DNA from: Synergistaceae bacterium
GTDB lineage: Bacteria > Synergistota > Synergistia > Synergistales > Aminobacteriaceae
Assembly: GCA_017540085.1 (NCBI GenBank)
Contig: JAFYBQ010000022.1
Coordinates: forward strand, 1-53,036
Reading direction: 5' to 3'
Length of the DNA stretch: 53,036 bases
Position numbers and translations under genes: made by a program. Shown piece by piece: positions 8,673 to 17,182 of the stretch. The stretch's first letter is position 1, and every line of letters begins with the position of its first letter. The notes beneath the pieces were generated by a model. The model was not told the DNA's origin. It worked only from the letters and a program-made list of their open reading frames with translations, and searched no databases.

Positions 8673-9614
8673 TTATTCTTTCCCTTTCCTGCTGAATTGT
8701 ATCCTTTCACGCATATTTAGCGTCATGTCGCACATTCCAATGACGATGAGCCACGGCCAGAAAAACGGCAAGAACATAACCGCGCCCAGTGCCATTTTGA
8801 TTCCCTTCCTCAGCCTGAAGCCCTCCATTAGCCAGAACGAAAGCGACAGCCCTTCAGCAAACATAATGACGTTGGCGACAATCTGAAGATTCAGAATGAA
8901 CATCATCACCGTCAAATCAGCCTCAGCATCAATCAGCCATCCCAGCGCGAACGCTCCCAATGACACAAAGAATATTGACACGGGAAAACGCCACAGCGTG
9001 AACGGAGGCAGCTCCGGCGGGTAAGTTTTTGAGGCGGGGAAAAATTTTCGTGTTACGGAATAGCAGAGGGAGTAATTCAGGTACGACTCAATTCCAGCGA
9101 ATATCACAAGCAGCGAGGGCATAAGGCGCGGAAATATCGCGATAATCTGCCGCAACGCCGTCATAAGTTCGGGATTGTCCCCGTAAAGCTGAGTCATAAT
9201 CTCGTTCAATTGCGACTGATCCGGGAATAGTATATTTCTGCCCGTGAAGAACCAGAATGCCCACAGCAATAACGCTTTGAAGAGAATACTTGCTCCGGCG
9301 CATATGAGATAGCTTTCTCCGGCTGTGAGTTTTTTCGAGTCCCTGAAAGATTCTTGAGACAGCATGAAGAGAGTCGCCGACAGCGGAGCGCACCCAAGAA
9401 GATAATATGCCGCTAATGTAGGTGAAATGACAAGGAATAATGTTGCCTCAATGAGAAGTTCGGCCGCGCTCATGCTTTTGCGTCCCTCAGCACAGCCCAG
9501 TACGCTCAAAGGAACGGGACATAGCATTATCCCAAGAACGCCGAAAAGGGGCAGGAAACTCCCTGCGAGAATCAAAGCAAGGGTGATTAATACACAGGGA
9601 ATTACCCGCTTCAT
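8673..9614 (-). CDS. DUF2232 (YybS-like) integral membrane protein
   Basis: A 313-residue polytopic protein with about eight hydrophobic segments (for example residues 6-40, 55-82, 101-125, 157-180, 210-230 and 235-300). It sits directly after rpsR in the rpsF-ssb-rpsR cluster, the same place as the DUF2232 gene yybS in Bacillus-like genomes. Resemblance to that family is by layout and hydrophobic pattern. The function of DUF2232 proteins is not known. The stop lies about 40 bases from that of the convergent DUF1311 gene. Confidence 0.7.
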   Translation of the reverse strand: MKRVIPCVLITLALILAGSFLPLFGVLGIMLCPVPLSVLGCAEGRKSMSAAELLIEATLFLVISPTLAAYYLLGCAPLSATLFMLSQESFRDSKKLTAGESYLICAGASILFKALLLWAFWFFTGRNILFPDQSQLNEIMTQLYGDNPELMTALRQIIAIFPRLMPSLLVIFAGIESYLNYSLCYSVTRKFFPASKTYPPELPPFTLWRFPVSIFFVSLGAFALGWLIDAEADLTVMMFILNLQIVANVIMFAEGLSLSFWLMEGFRLRKGIKMALGAVMFLPFFWPWLIVIGMCDMTLNMRERIQFSRKGKE

Positions 9615-9619
9615 GTCAG

Positions 9620-9919
9620 TTAGTCGAGTGAGTACGGCAACAAGGCCATGTATCTGGCGCGCTTGATTGCCTCTGTGAGAAGCCTCTGATGCTTGGCGCA
9701 GTTTCCTGTTACGCGGCGGGGGATGATTTTGCCTCTCTCGCTGATGTACTTGCGGAGTTTCTCCACGTCTTTGTAGTCTACATGCTCCTGCTTCTCTACG
9801 CAGTAATAGCAGAATTTCGGCCTGCGTCTTGACGCTCCCCGGCGGGGTCCGCCCGGAGCTGTGTTTCTTGCGGGCGCACCTGCTCTGCTCTCACGCTCTG
9901 TATTTTCGCGCTCGTTCAT
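9620..9919 (-). CDS. rpsR: 30S ribosomal protein S18
   Basis: S18 of the small ribosomal subunit, with an unusually long basic, disordered N-terminal extension of about 30 residues before the conserved core. The core has FCYYC, the [16 protein letters not shown] segment, and CAKHQRLL, then [11 protein letters not shown] near the C-terminus. The CxxC plus a later Cys-X2-His suggests the zinc-binding (C+) form. It follows ssb by 33 bases and is followed by the DUF2232 gene. Confidence 0.95.
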   Translation of the reverse strand: MNERENTERESRAGAPARNTAPGGPRRGASRRRPKFCYYCVEKQEHVDYKDVEKLRKYISERGKIIPRRVTGNCAKHQRLLTEAIKRARYMALLPYSLD

Positions 9920-9952
9920 TCTGTGATAATTTCTCCTTTTTGTGTGATGTTG

Positions 9953-10489
9953 CTAGAACGGTATCCCGCTGTCGGGTGTCCCGTTATTGTCGCTGTTGCT
10001 GTTGTCCTGGAATCCGCCGGAAAATTCCCCTCCGCCGAATCCGCTCTCGCCTATGCTCCTGCCGAAATCCTCATCGCTGGGAGTGTATCCCCCTGTGCCG
10101 TAGTCCGTACCGACAACGCCCGCTGACTGTTGCCCGTAAGAAGCTCCGCCGCCCTCGCGTGAACCTAGCATTATCATGTTGTCAGCCCATATTTCTGTCG
10201 TATACCTTTTGCCGGAGCCGTCTTTAGCGTCATAACTTCCTGTGCGTATACGTCCTTCAAACAGCGCAGGGCTTCCCTTTTTGAGATATTTCCCGCAGGT
10301 TTCGGCCAATGATCCCCAAGCTACAACGTTGATATAGTCTGTGCCTTCTTGATATTCGCCGTTAGCATTCTTATAGCGGTAATTCACTGCAACACCCATC
10401 CGGGCAAATGTCCTCTTGCTGACGGTAACTTTCACTTCAGGGTCTTTTGTCAGATTTCCGGCAATAATAGCGCGGTTGAATCCTCTCAT
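9953..10489 (-). CDS. ssb: single-stranded DNA-binding protein
   Basis: Binds single-stranded DNA during replication, repair and recombination. An N-terminal OB fold (about 105 residues) opens with MRGFNRAIIAGNLTKDPEV. A Gly/Ser-rich linker follows and the protein ends in DSGIPF, the acidic tip that recruits partner proteins. 178 residues, normal for SSB. It lies between rpsF and rpsR, the standard order, 15 bases after rpsF. Confidence 0.95.
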   Translation of the reverse strand: MRGFNRAIIAGNLTKDPEVKVTVSKRTFARMGVAVNYRYKNANGEYQEGTDYINVVAWGSLAETCGKYLKKGSPALFEGRIRTGSYDAKDGSGKRYTTEIWADNMIMLGSREGGGASYGQQSAGVVGTDYGTGGYTPSDEDFGRSIGESGFGGGEFSGGFQDNSNSDNNGTPDSGIPF

Positions 10490-10504
10490 CGCTTAACGCC
10501 TCCC

Positions 10505-10786
10505 CTACTCATCAACAACTGTCATCAGCTGACGGTAAACATTCGCTCTCAGGCCGAGTATACGCCTAAGCTCAAACGTCTGCGAAGGCTCAAGCTCAAA
10601 GCTGAACAGCACATAAAATCCTTCTGTCTTTTTCCTGATGGGATATGCAAGGGTCTTTTTCCCCCAAGCGTCTGACTTTGACACAGTTCCGCCCAGATTC
10701 TTGATTACGTCCTCGATCTTTGCGATCTCCTCGCTCTGGTTCTCCGTGCCAGCGTCAAGAATGGCAAGCATTTCATATTTACGCAC
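10505..10786 (-). CDS. rpsF: 30S ribosomal protein S6
   Basis: S6 pairs with S18 on the small subunit platform. The 93-residue protein has the MRKYEMLAILDAG start, the central WGKKTLAYPIRKKTEGFYVLF and the C-terminal RANVYRQLMTVV, all conserved. It starts with GTG at 10784-10786 behind a strong AGGAGGTG. It is first in rpsF-ssb-rpsR-DUF2232, read from an extended -10 promoter at 10863-10871. Confidence 0.95.
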   Translation of the reverse strand: MRKYEMLAILDAGTENQSEEIAKIEDVIKNLGGTVSKSDAWGKKTLAYPIRKKTEGFYVLFSFELEPSQTFELRRILGLRANVYRQLMTVVDE

Positions 10787-10862
10787 TCTTCCGCACCTCC
10801 TCCCTATGGTCTATTCGGCCTTCCGTTTTGTGCGTCTTCACCCGAAAGGCAGGGCGGGAATG

Positions 10863-10871
10863 ATTATAGCA
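10863..10871 (-). promoter_or_regulatory. extended -10 promoter of the rpsF operon
   Basis: On the minus strand this reads TGCTATAAT, an extended -10 element, about 75 bases before the rpsF start. No good -35 is visible. It lies just after the tRNA-Pro terminator, so the operon has its own promoter. Confidence 0.6.
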
Positions 10872-10880
10872 TACACACGC

Positions 10881-10918
10881 AAAAAATGAGGCTCTCACGT
10901 TTTCCGCAAGAACCTCAT
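10881..10918 (-). terminator. terminator of tRNA-Pro
   Basis: On the minus strand a 14-bp stem (outer ATGAGG / CCTCAT, inner TTCTTGCG / CGTGAGAG with wobble pairs) and a short A-rich loop are followed by TTTTTT. Confidence 0.85.
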
Positions 10919-10936
10919 CCGTTATTCTCTGAATTA

Positions 10937-11015
10937 TGGTCGGGACGAGAGGATTCGAACCTCCGACCCCCTGCACCCCATGCAGATGCGCTAAGCCAGA
11001 CTGCGCTACGTCCCG
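10937..11015 (-). tRNA. tRNA-Pro (anticodon GGG)
   Basis: On the minus strand the acceptor arm is CGGGACG / CGTCCCG. The anticodon arm is TCTGC-ATGGGGT-GCAGG, giving anticodon GGG. The T arm is GAGG-TTCGAAT-CCTC. Discriminator A and an encoded CCA follow. The D loop is somewhat long. It has its own downstream terminator. Confidence 0.95.
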
Positions 11016-11044
11016 TAACGGGGAATTATTTTAGCGCAAATTCC

Positions 11045-11314
11045 CTATTCGTCAAGTTTGCGCTTCATCACCGCGAAAAATACATTCGGGTCAAAAGTCG
11101 TCCTCACCGCGAAAATTTCGGCGATCTCCCAGCCGTCAGAGCCTTTCTCATTCAGGAGACCTTCAACTTCCGCCGTTTTCTGTGAAGCACCTTTGCTTTT
11201 CTGCAATGACGTTAGAGAGCCGAGCGGGACAATTTTGTACTCAAATTTCACGGCTCCTTCAGCAGACAGGACAAGCGCGAACATCATCGCAATCACAGCA
11301 AGAAATTTCTTCAT
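11045..11314 (-). CDS. small secreted DUF4177-like protein
   Basis: An 89-residue protein with a signal peptide (residues 1-20). The mature part begins with VKFEYKIVPLGSL and later has LLNEKGSDGWEIAEI and a closing FAVMKRK. That strand-helix-strand pattern with 'GWE' is typical of DUF4177. Function is unknown. It begins 15 bases after the SLBB exporter gene and is probably the last gene of that operon. Confidence 0.6.
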   Translation of the reverse strand: MKKFLAVIAMMFALVLSAEGAVKFEYKIVPLGSLTSLQKSKGASQKTAEVEGLLNEKGSDGWEIAEIFAVRTTFDPNVFFAVMKRKLDE

Positions 11315-11329
11315 GGCCGGAAATCTCCC

Positions 11330-13651
11330 CTAATCTACAGCGCGGATGACAACACCCGTAGCCACCGCGACACGGTATATTATGTCAACAGCGTCTTTGA
11401 ATGCGTCAATGCCCTGTCGGTCAACGTACTTCACCGGCACTACTATTGTGTCTCCCGGCTCAATGGCCGCCGAATATCCGCGTGGAGGAGTCCACTGTTT
11501 AGACGAAAGCATACCCGTGTTACGTGTGAGTCTCAGCGTTGTTCCGTCAGACTTTATGACGTATACCATTCGTTTATGTGCGCTCCTCAATGCACCGCCC
11601 GCCGCGCTGATATAGGCGTTTATGCCCATGTCAGGCCGGAAAACCTGAGTCGTTGACGAGTAGACCGCGCCGAGTACATTAACTGTAAGCGGTGTTGTCG
11701 GGACTCCGAGATAGTCGCCGTTCTCAAGCTCATAATCCCATACGGTGCCGCGAATATTGGCGGGAGTGTCGATTTTCGTTACAACGCGCCCAATTATGTC
11801 CATGTGCCTCAAGTTGTCGATGAGTTGCCTTCTCCGCTGGTATTCCTGATTCATTCCCTGCGTTGCGCCTGTGGTTGTAGCTGATCTTGATGTGTTCTGC
11901 GACGATTCGAGAAGCTCCCGCTCCATTCTGTCGGCCATCTGATTCATGGATCTCCGCTGATCCGCCGCGATGCTTCTGCGCGTGAAGACAGCTCCCCGCA
12001 GGAATGCCTTGGACGTGAATCCTCCGGCGCGCTCTATGAGGTCTGACAGCTTTTCGCCGGGGAACATTGAGTAGCTTCCGGGGCGGTGGACTTCTCCGGC
12101 GATTGTAACGCGGATTTGCTGCTTCCAGTCAGGTATTATCATGACTGTAATTTGATCCATGTTCTCAAGCACTATATCATTAACGGGGTCTCCTTCAAGA
12201 GCGCGGAATATGTTTACGGTAAAGCGTTCGTTTACGGGGCCGTTTAGAGAAGGGGTTGTGCGTGTGATTTCGGCTGTGTCCGAGGCTGTAAGGGTAGTGC
12301 CTCCTGCGCGTTTTATGATTTCAGACAGCCTTGTCTGCCCGGGAATTATCGCGAATCTTCCCGGCCTCACCAGCGGGCCTGTAATTAATACGGTTGATGA
12401 TAGGTTGTAGATAGGGAACAGCCTTATTATGTCGCCGTCCTGAAGCTCCCTGTCGGCTACTTCGTCAAGTGTCCCCTCTGCGGCCCGTGCGTAGGAATTA
12501 TTGAAGATTCTGTAGTACTGTACGCGGCCTTTGAATGTCCTTGCGTTTAATCCTCCGGCAACGTAAAGAAGATCCTGAAGCCTTGTCGCGCCGTTAAGCT
12601 CATATATGCCGGGTCGGTGAACTTCTCCCGCAAGACCCACGAGCGGCCCTACTGTCGGGATGTGTATAACGTCCCCGGCCTGAAGCCTTACGTCCTGAGC
12701 CTTGTCGCCGTGAAGAAGCATTGCGTACATGTCGAAAACCGCCACTATCCTGCCGTCGCGTTTAAGCTCGATATTGCGGAGTGTTCCGTTTGCTGACGGC
12801 CCCCCGGATGCTATAAGGGCGTTGACCAGAGTCGAGAATGAAGAGACCGTATATGCTCCCGGCCTGCGGGCATTTCCTGTAACATAAATCATGATTGAGC
12901 TTAGGCTGCCCATTGCAAGATTCATCTGGAAGCCGGTGTAATACTGGCTGAGGCGTGCGCTTATGACTCTTTCGGCCTCCGCCATCGTGTAGCCTGCAAG
13001 CCGAACCATTCCGATATGAGGGATTGCCGCCATTCCGTCGCGGTTTACGCTGAAGCGGTAATTTCCTTCTTCAGGGATTCCCCATACCGTGAGGGTCATT
13101 TCGTCGCCGACTCCGATTCTGTAGCCCTGCGTCACCGGCACTGAGTCTCGCGGGGCATAGGTTGAAGGCGGCCTGCGGAAGAATGACATTCCGTAGCGGG
13201 GAAGCCTCCTGAATAGGTTTCCCATTGGGTTGCCGGTTGTCGCTGAGGAAAGTATCTCATCAAAATATGCGTTTACCTCGTCTTCTGTTATGCGTTCCTC
13301 GTCAGCGGTAAAATCCTCGGCGTTCTGCTGATTTTCGTCATTCTGCGTCCTTGTCTGAGAGTCATTTCCGGTTGTGTCGATGTTCTCTACGCGGGTTCTG
13401 CCTGAAGGAGTCGTGGAGTCTAGCCCGGAGAGGTCTACTCCTCCTGTGCCGGGTATGTTCGGGACTACAGGCGAGGAAGGCCCCGTAGGTGTCGACGGGA
13501 TTGATGGTATGTCTGATGTTCCCGGCATTGCGATAGGCACACCGGGAGCCGCAAGCACCGCAGGCCCTGCGTCAGCCCCGAACGCGCATGAAGCGAATGA
13601 AAGTATTATTAGTGTTGCTGTCAGAAATTTTGCTGTTCTCAATATTATCAC
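11330..13651 (-). CDS. outer-membrane polysaccharide export protein with SLBB domains (Wza/KpsD-like)
   Basis: Up to 773 residues with a signal peptide, then a Pro-rich and an acidic low-complexity stretch (about 27-135). A polysaccharide-export domain begins at YRIGVGDEMTLTVWG (about 177-192) and is followed by a series of SLBB modules, recognisable by repeated 'GEVHRPGxY' (GLAGEVHRPGIYELNG, TIAGEVHRPGSYSMFPG). Such proteins form the outer-membrane or periplasmic channel for exopolysaccharide. The GTG at 13651 lies within the GGGGTG ribosome site, so TTG at 13642 (protein beginning MRTAKFLTATL) is the more likely start. It follows the YjbH-like gene by 30 bases. Confidence 0.85.
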   Translation of the reverse strand: MIILRTAKFLTATLIILSFASCAFGADAGPAVLAAPGVPIAMPGTSDIPSIPSTPTGPSSPVVPNIPGTGGVDLSGLDSTTPSGRTRVENIDTTGNDSQTRTQNDENQQNAEDFTADEERITEDEVNAYFDEILSSATTGNPMGNLFRRLPRYGMSFFRRPPSTYAPRDSVPVTQGYRIGVGDEMTLTVWGIPEEGNYRFSVNRDGMAAIPHIGMVRLAGYTMAEAERVISARLSQYYTGFQMNLAMGSLSSIMIYVTGNARRPGAYTVSSFSTLVNALIASGGPSANGTLRNIELKRDGRIVAVFDMYAMLLHGDKAQDVRLQAGDVIHIPTVGPLVGLAGEVHRPGIYELNGATRLQDLLYVAGGLNARTFKGRVQYYRIFNNSYARAAEGTLDEVADRELQDGDIIRLFPIYNLSSTVLITGPLVRPGRFAIIPGQTRLSEIIKRAGGTTLTASDTAEITRTTPSLNGPVNERFTVNIFRALEGDPVNDIVLENMDQITVMIIPDWKQQIRVTIAGEVHRPGSYSMFPGEKLSDLIERAGGFTSKAFLRGAVFTRRSIAADQRRSMNQMADRMERELLESSQNTSRSATTTGATQGMNQEYQRRRQLIDNLRHMDIIGRVVTKIDTPANIRGTVWDYELENGDYLGVPTTPLTVNVLGAVYSSTTQVFRPDMGINAYISAAGGALRSAHKRMVYVIKSDGTTLRLTRNTGMLSSKQWTPPRGYSAAIEPGDTIVVPVKYVDRQGIDAFKDAVDIIYRVAVATGVVIRAVD

Positions 13652-13681
13652 CCCGAAAAATTTATTGTATTTTATATTAAA

Positions 13682-15811
13682 TTAACGGAATATGTATTCA
13701 AGTATGCTTGTTACGGTTTTATCACCTTCCGTATTATCCTCATCGTCTGCATATGAGCAGTACTCTCGCAGCATTCTCACGACATTTTTCTTCAGCGGGA
13801 CGGGGCGTAACTGGCTCATGAATCTTTCAGGAGAGCGCACTATTCCGCCGTCGCGCCCTGAATGCATCCTCCACGTTGAAATCAGCATAGTGTTCTGCTC
13901 CCAAATGTGCGGGCTTGCGTTCCCGAACCATGAGCCGAACCATTTATCCGCGGGAATCTCCATGTGAACGCCTGCCTTTGTGAAATCTTTTCCGGGAGCG
14001 TTTATATCTGTCGCGATGTACCAGAAGCCCAGGGCGGTGTCATCCCAGTGCCTTGTGGCGGAAATCTTCCAGCCCCTATCATCATCGACAAACCAGCCGT
14101 AATCAGCCTGAATATCAAGGTCAAGCCCGGGAATGTTTATGCCTGCCTGAAGCCACTGCGCGTTGAGCCAGTCTTTTCCGCCGTCGTCCATATCGATAGC
14201 CCTGCCGCCGATGTATTTCATCCTGTGATCAGTCAGCCCGGCGAATGAATACGGGTCGCGGTCATGATATATTGACGCTCTCGCACCTATCCACCATAAA
14301 CCCGAATCGCCGTAATATCTTGCCCATACATTTCCGCCGAACCATTCCTCATCGAGATAGCCGCCCTCGCCGAAGAACCAGAATCTACCGCTCTGCCCTA
14401 CCTGATTCGCGTAGGTCATGGCCGCCTGCTGAAGGCGTATATTGTTGTTGAGGTCTTTTTCCCACCACAGCCCGGTGTAGTCTGACGTGTCGACATGCTC
14501 ATATATAGGGAAACGAACATCAGCCAAAGCCCCCCAGCCGTGAGAGTAACGCCCCGTGTAAATCGCGTCAATGTTGAGCCTGTCCATGTATACCTCGTTG
14601 AGTGTCTGATCTATTCTCGGCTCGTAGACACACATCGCCTTAAACTCGTTCTCAGCTTTTGAGGCAAGGACTCTCGCGTCAGGGTCTTCAATGTCCGCGC
14701 TTGCCCATGAGAATACAGCCGCGTTCATCTCGTCATCATCCCTGAGAGTGCGCGCCCTTATGTCAAAAAGAATCGTGCCGGGAAACTCTGCTTTCACGAT
14801 AGGAATACTGGCATTCTTGGCGATAAGGAGCAGCGAATCTGTTTCGGGCATTACACTGGCAAGCACAATAAGAACCGTTGACATTGCCTCGGCGTGTGAA
14901 GCGTAGCCGTAATTCTCGTACGACAATGAAAGCCGCTTATGTTCCTCTTCTGTGTCCTCAAGTTTTATTTCAACGTCGCGCACCCTTGTGTATTTCTCAA
15001 GCCCGGTCTTTATCTTTGCTATGAGGTCCTGCGATTCTATGTCGTCCCAGTTTGCATTTCTGAAGCCGCCGGAGACATCGAATTTTCTGCGCCCGTTTCC
15101 GAGAATAGGCCCGCCCAAATGTATTTTCTGTGAGATACTGAATGACCATTCATCACCGCGCTGATAGCTCACTGCCCCCTGCATTCCCCACGGAGCTTTA
15201 AGCACGAGTCCGGCGTTGTATTTGCTTGAGGGAAGCTCCCTGAGAATCCTGCGCCCAGAGGCTTTGTCCTGTGCATAATCAAGAGGGGAATATTCAGCCT
15301 TAACCGTAAGCCAGTCGGCAATGTCCCATTCAAGCCCGGCATAAACACCGTTCAGCCTGTCTGAGCCGTAGCCCACTGTCGCGGCAAAATTGCCCCATCT
15401 CCATGTCGCCGCACCGTAGTACGCCTTCATAAGCTCCGTACCCATTATATCCGTGATACCCACAGCGAGGGAAGGAACATACCACAGTTTAGGGTTCTTT
15501 GTGTGCCATAGCATTAGCTTCAAGTCTACAGCCTTGTCCATGTAGCGACGTGTTGCAATGTAGACTGAACTGAAAGTAGTAAAGCGGGCGTTAATCTCAA
15601 GCCACGGAAGCCACGCGATGTCAAGAAAATAATATGCGTATGGAGAAGACCGAGTGTAGCCGAATCTCCCCGCGCCGTCTTCGGGCATTTCAGCAGTAGG
15701 ATATTCCCATAGCCCCGTCAGCCCCGTGTTGCCTCCTGTTGATGCAAAAGCCCCGCCGTAAAAATTAACTGTCAGGATAATGACGAGACAGAACAGAATT
15801 ACCCTCCGCAA
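13682..15811 (-). CDS. YjbH-family outer-membrane protein (exopolysaccharide-linked)
   Basis: The 709-residue protein has a signal peptide (1-23). It opens with GNTGLTGLWEYPTAEMPEDG and the phrase PWLEINARFTTFSS, the hallmark start of YjbH (DUF940) proteins, which are beta-rich outer-membrane proteins in exopolysaccharide operons. Many aromatic beta strands continue to the end, and residues of about 265-400 form a more helical periplasmic-looking insert. It starts with TTG at 15811 with AGGAG about 9 bases upstream; the nearby ATG is out of frame. It is first in the operon with the SLBB exporter. No polysaccharide synthase is adjacent. Confidence 0.8.
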   Translation of the reverse strand: MRRVILFCLVIILTVNFYGGAFASTGGNTGLTGLWEYPTAEMPEDGAGRFGYTRSSPYAYYFLDIAWLPWLEINARFTTFSSVYIATRRYMDKAVDLKLMLWHTKNPKLWYVPSLAVGITDIMGTELMKAYYGAATWRWGNFAATVGYGSDRLNGVYAGLEWDIADWLTVKAEYSPLDYAQDKASGRRILRELPSSKYNAGLVLKAPWGMQGAVSYQRGDEWSFSISQKIHLGGPILGNGRRKFDVSGGFRNANWDDIESQDLIAKIKTGLEKYTRVRDVEIKLEDTEEEHKRLSLSYENYGYASHAEAMSTVLIVLASVMPETDSLLLIAKNASIPIVKAEFPGTILFDIRARTLRDDDEMNAAVFSWASADIEDPDARVLASKAENEFKAMCVYEPRIDQTLNEVYMDRLNIDAIYTGRYSHGWGALADVRFPIYEHVDTSDYTGLWWEKDLNNNIRLQQAAMTYANQVGQSGRFWFFGEGGYLDEEWFGGNVWARYYGDSGLWWIGARASIYHDRDPYSFAGLTDHRMKYIGGRAIDMDDGGKDWLNAQWLQAGINIPGLDLDIQADYGWFVDDDRGWKISATRHWDDTALGFWYIATDINAPGKDFTKAGVHMEIPADKWFGSWFGNASPHIWEQNTMLISTWRMHSGRDGGIVRSPERFMSQLRPVPLKKNVVRMLREYCSYADDEDNTEGDKTVTSILEYIFR

Positions 15812-15900
15812 AATAAATCGCTCCTCATGGAAATTTTTTGCTTATTTTACACTAAATACTAAATCGCAAGAAGACTCCCACTTCTTATAAAGTTTAAGTT

Positions 15901-15909
15901 TGCTATAAT
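15901..15909 (+). promoter_or_regulatory. extended -10 promoter upstream of the mobile element and purB
   Basis: TGCTATAAT on the plus strand, just before the likely left end of the IStron. It points toward purB, whose start is at 17917 beyond the element. Inference: this was the purB promoter before insertion and now transcribes through the element. Confidence 0.5.
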
Positions 15910-15969
15910 TCATTGCGTTGAATAACAGGAATAAAAGAAATTCCGACAACGATATGTAAAAATGAAATT

Positions 15970-16480
15970 GGTACCTATGGGTAACGAAACTGTTACGAAA
16001 AATCTAAACAAAGATTAACAAAGTTATTCAAAAGTATAGATTTAGAACAGAAAACCCTTTGTATCGAGTAATCGGTGCAAACTCAACGTTTAATGCTTTT
16101 AATCCCTAATAGCCATGCTACCTAAACAGTAGTCGGAAACGGCAAGCTGAACGGCGCGAAAGCAGAAAAAACAGCATGGATGGCGCAAGGTGAAATAAAA
16201 CAGATTAGTGTTGATGAATGGTAAATCATACGTGGCACATCAAAAACGTCTGCCCTAAACGCTTTTAACAATGGGTTTTTAGCAGGGAACGCCCTAAACC
16301 CTTTAAGGGCATGGGAGACCCCCAACGACTATCTCCTTGAGGGAGAGTAAAACCGCAAGCCAATGGCGGAAGAAAAATGTTGCCCCGTGAATAACGGGTG
16401 AAGATATAGTCTGCGCTGGCATGAAAGTGTCAGAGGTCTGCTTGTGAGAGTAAGACTGCTATAGAAGTTGCGTTCTATGG
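15970..16480 (+). ncRNA. group I intron catalytic core (subgroup IA-like)
   Basis: Seen in the sequence: S element AAGATATAGTC (16401-16411). P7 pairs GACTAT (16327-16332) with ATAGTC (16406-16411). P3 pairs GGTTTT (16274-16279) with AAAACC (16349-16354). Between P7 and P3' is a small hairpin CTCC-TTGA-GGGAG (16333-16345), like the P7.1 of IA introns. P8-like CCCGT/ACGGG (16384-16398) precedes S. P9 is CTGGCAT-GAAA-GTGTCAG (16416-16433). A P5-like hairpin lies at 16291-16310. Two further pairings lie upstream: GTAAC/GTTAC (15981-15996) and CCATGCT/AGCATGG (16113-16179). The order of P3, P7, P3', P8, P7' is the group I pseudoknot. P1 and P10 could not be fixed. Confidence 0.78.
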
Positions 16481-16561
16481 TGAACAAGATAAATATATAC
16501 AAACTTTACAAAGTTATATAACTCCTTTATAATTATACAAAACTGTAAAGGAGGGCTGTTT

Positions 16562-17182
16562 ATGGAACTAATAAGCATAGGGAAATTTGCTAAAATGGTC
16601 GGCGTTACCCCTACTACGTTAAGACGTATGCACCTTCGCGGTGATTTTATTCCTTACCACATAACGAAAAGTGGGACACGCTACTATTCAATGGAGCAGC
16701 TCAAAGAGTTTTCATCCGGCCCACGCATTTCCGAGAAAATTGTGATTGGCTATTGCAGGGTATCAACTCCAGCACGGAAAGATGACCTTGAAACACAAGT
16801 CCAGAATGTGAAATCTTATATGTATGCCAAAGGTTACAAGTTCGAGATTATTACGGACATAGGCTCAGGCATAAATTACAAGAAAAAAGGACTGCTGGAG
16901 CTAATCAAAAAAATCAATAATCATGAAGTCTCAACAGTAGTTGTACTATACAAGGACAGGCTAATACGATTTGGATTTGACCTTCTGAATTACCTTTGCG
17001 AAATTAACGGCGTGAAGATTGAGATAATCGACAACACCGAATACAGCAAAGAGCAGGAATTAACAGATGACCTAATCCAGATAATTACAGTATTTGCCAA
17101 TCGTCTTTACGGACAGCGTTCAAAGAAAACTAAGAGACTGATTGACGAGATAAAGCAAAATGCTAAGGGCAATCAGGATTAA
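16562..17182 (+). CDS. tnpA: IS607-family serine recombinase (TnpA)
   Basis: Catalyses integration and excision of IS607-type elements. The 206-residue protein has an N-terminal MerR-like helix-turn-helix (about 1-50: IGKFAKMVGVTPTTLRRMH). The recombinase domain follows, with catalytic Ser68 in GYCRVST, the GSGINYKKKGL loop, and KDRLIRFG (131-138). Length and all key residues look intact. GGAGG (about 16550-16554) precedes the ATG at 16562. It overlaps tnpB by 23 bases, the usual arrangement. Since IS607 transposition needs only TnpA, the element could still move despite the tnpB defect. Confidence 0.92.
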   Translation: MELISIGKFAKMVGVTPTTLRRMHLRGDFIPYHITKSGTRYYSMEQLKEFSSGPRISEKIVIGYCRVSTPARKDDLETQVQNVKSYMYAKGYKFEIITDIGSGINYKKKGLLELIKKINNHEVSTVVVLYKDRLIRFGFDLLNYLCEINGVKIEIIDNTEYSKEQELTDDLIQIITVFANRLYGQRSKKTKRLIDEIKQNAKGNQD

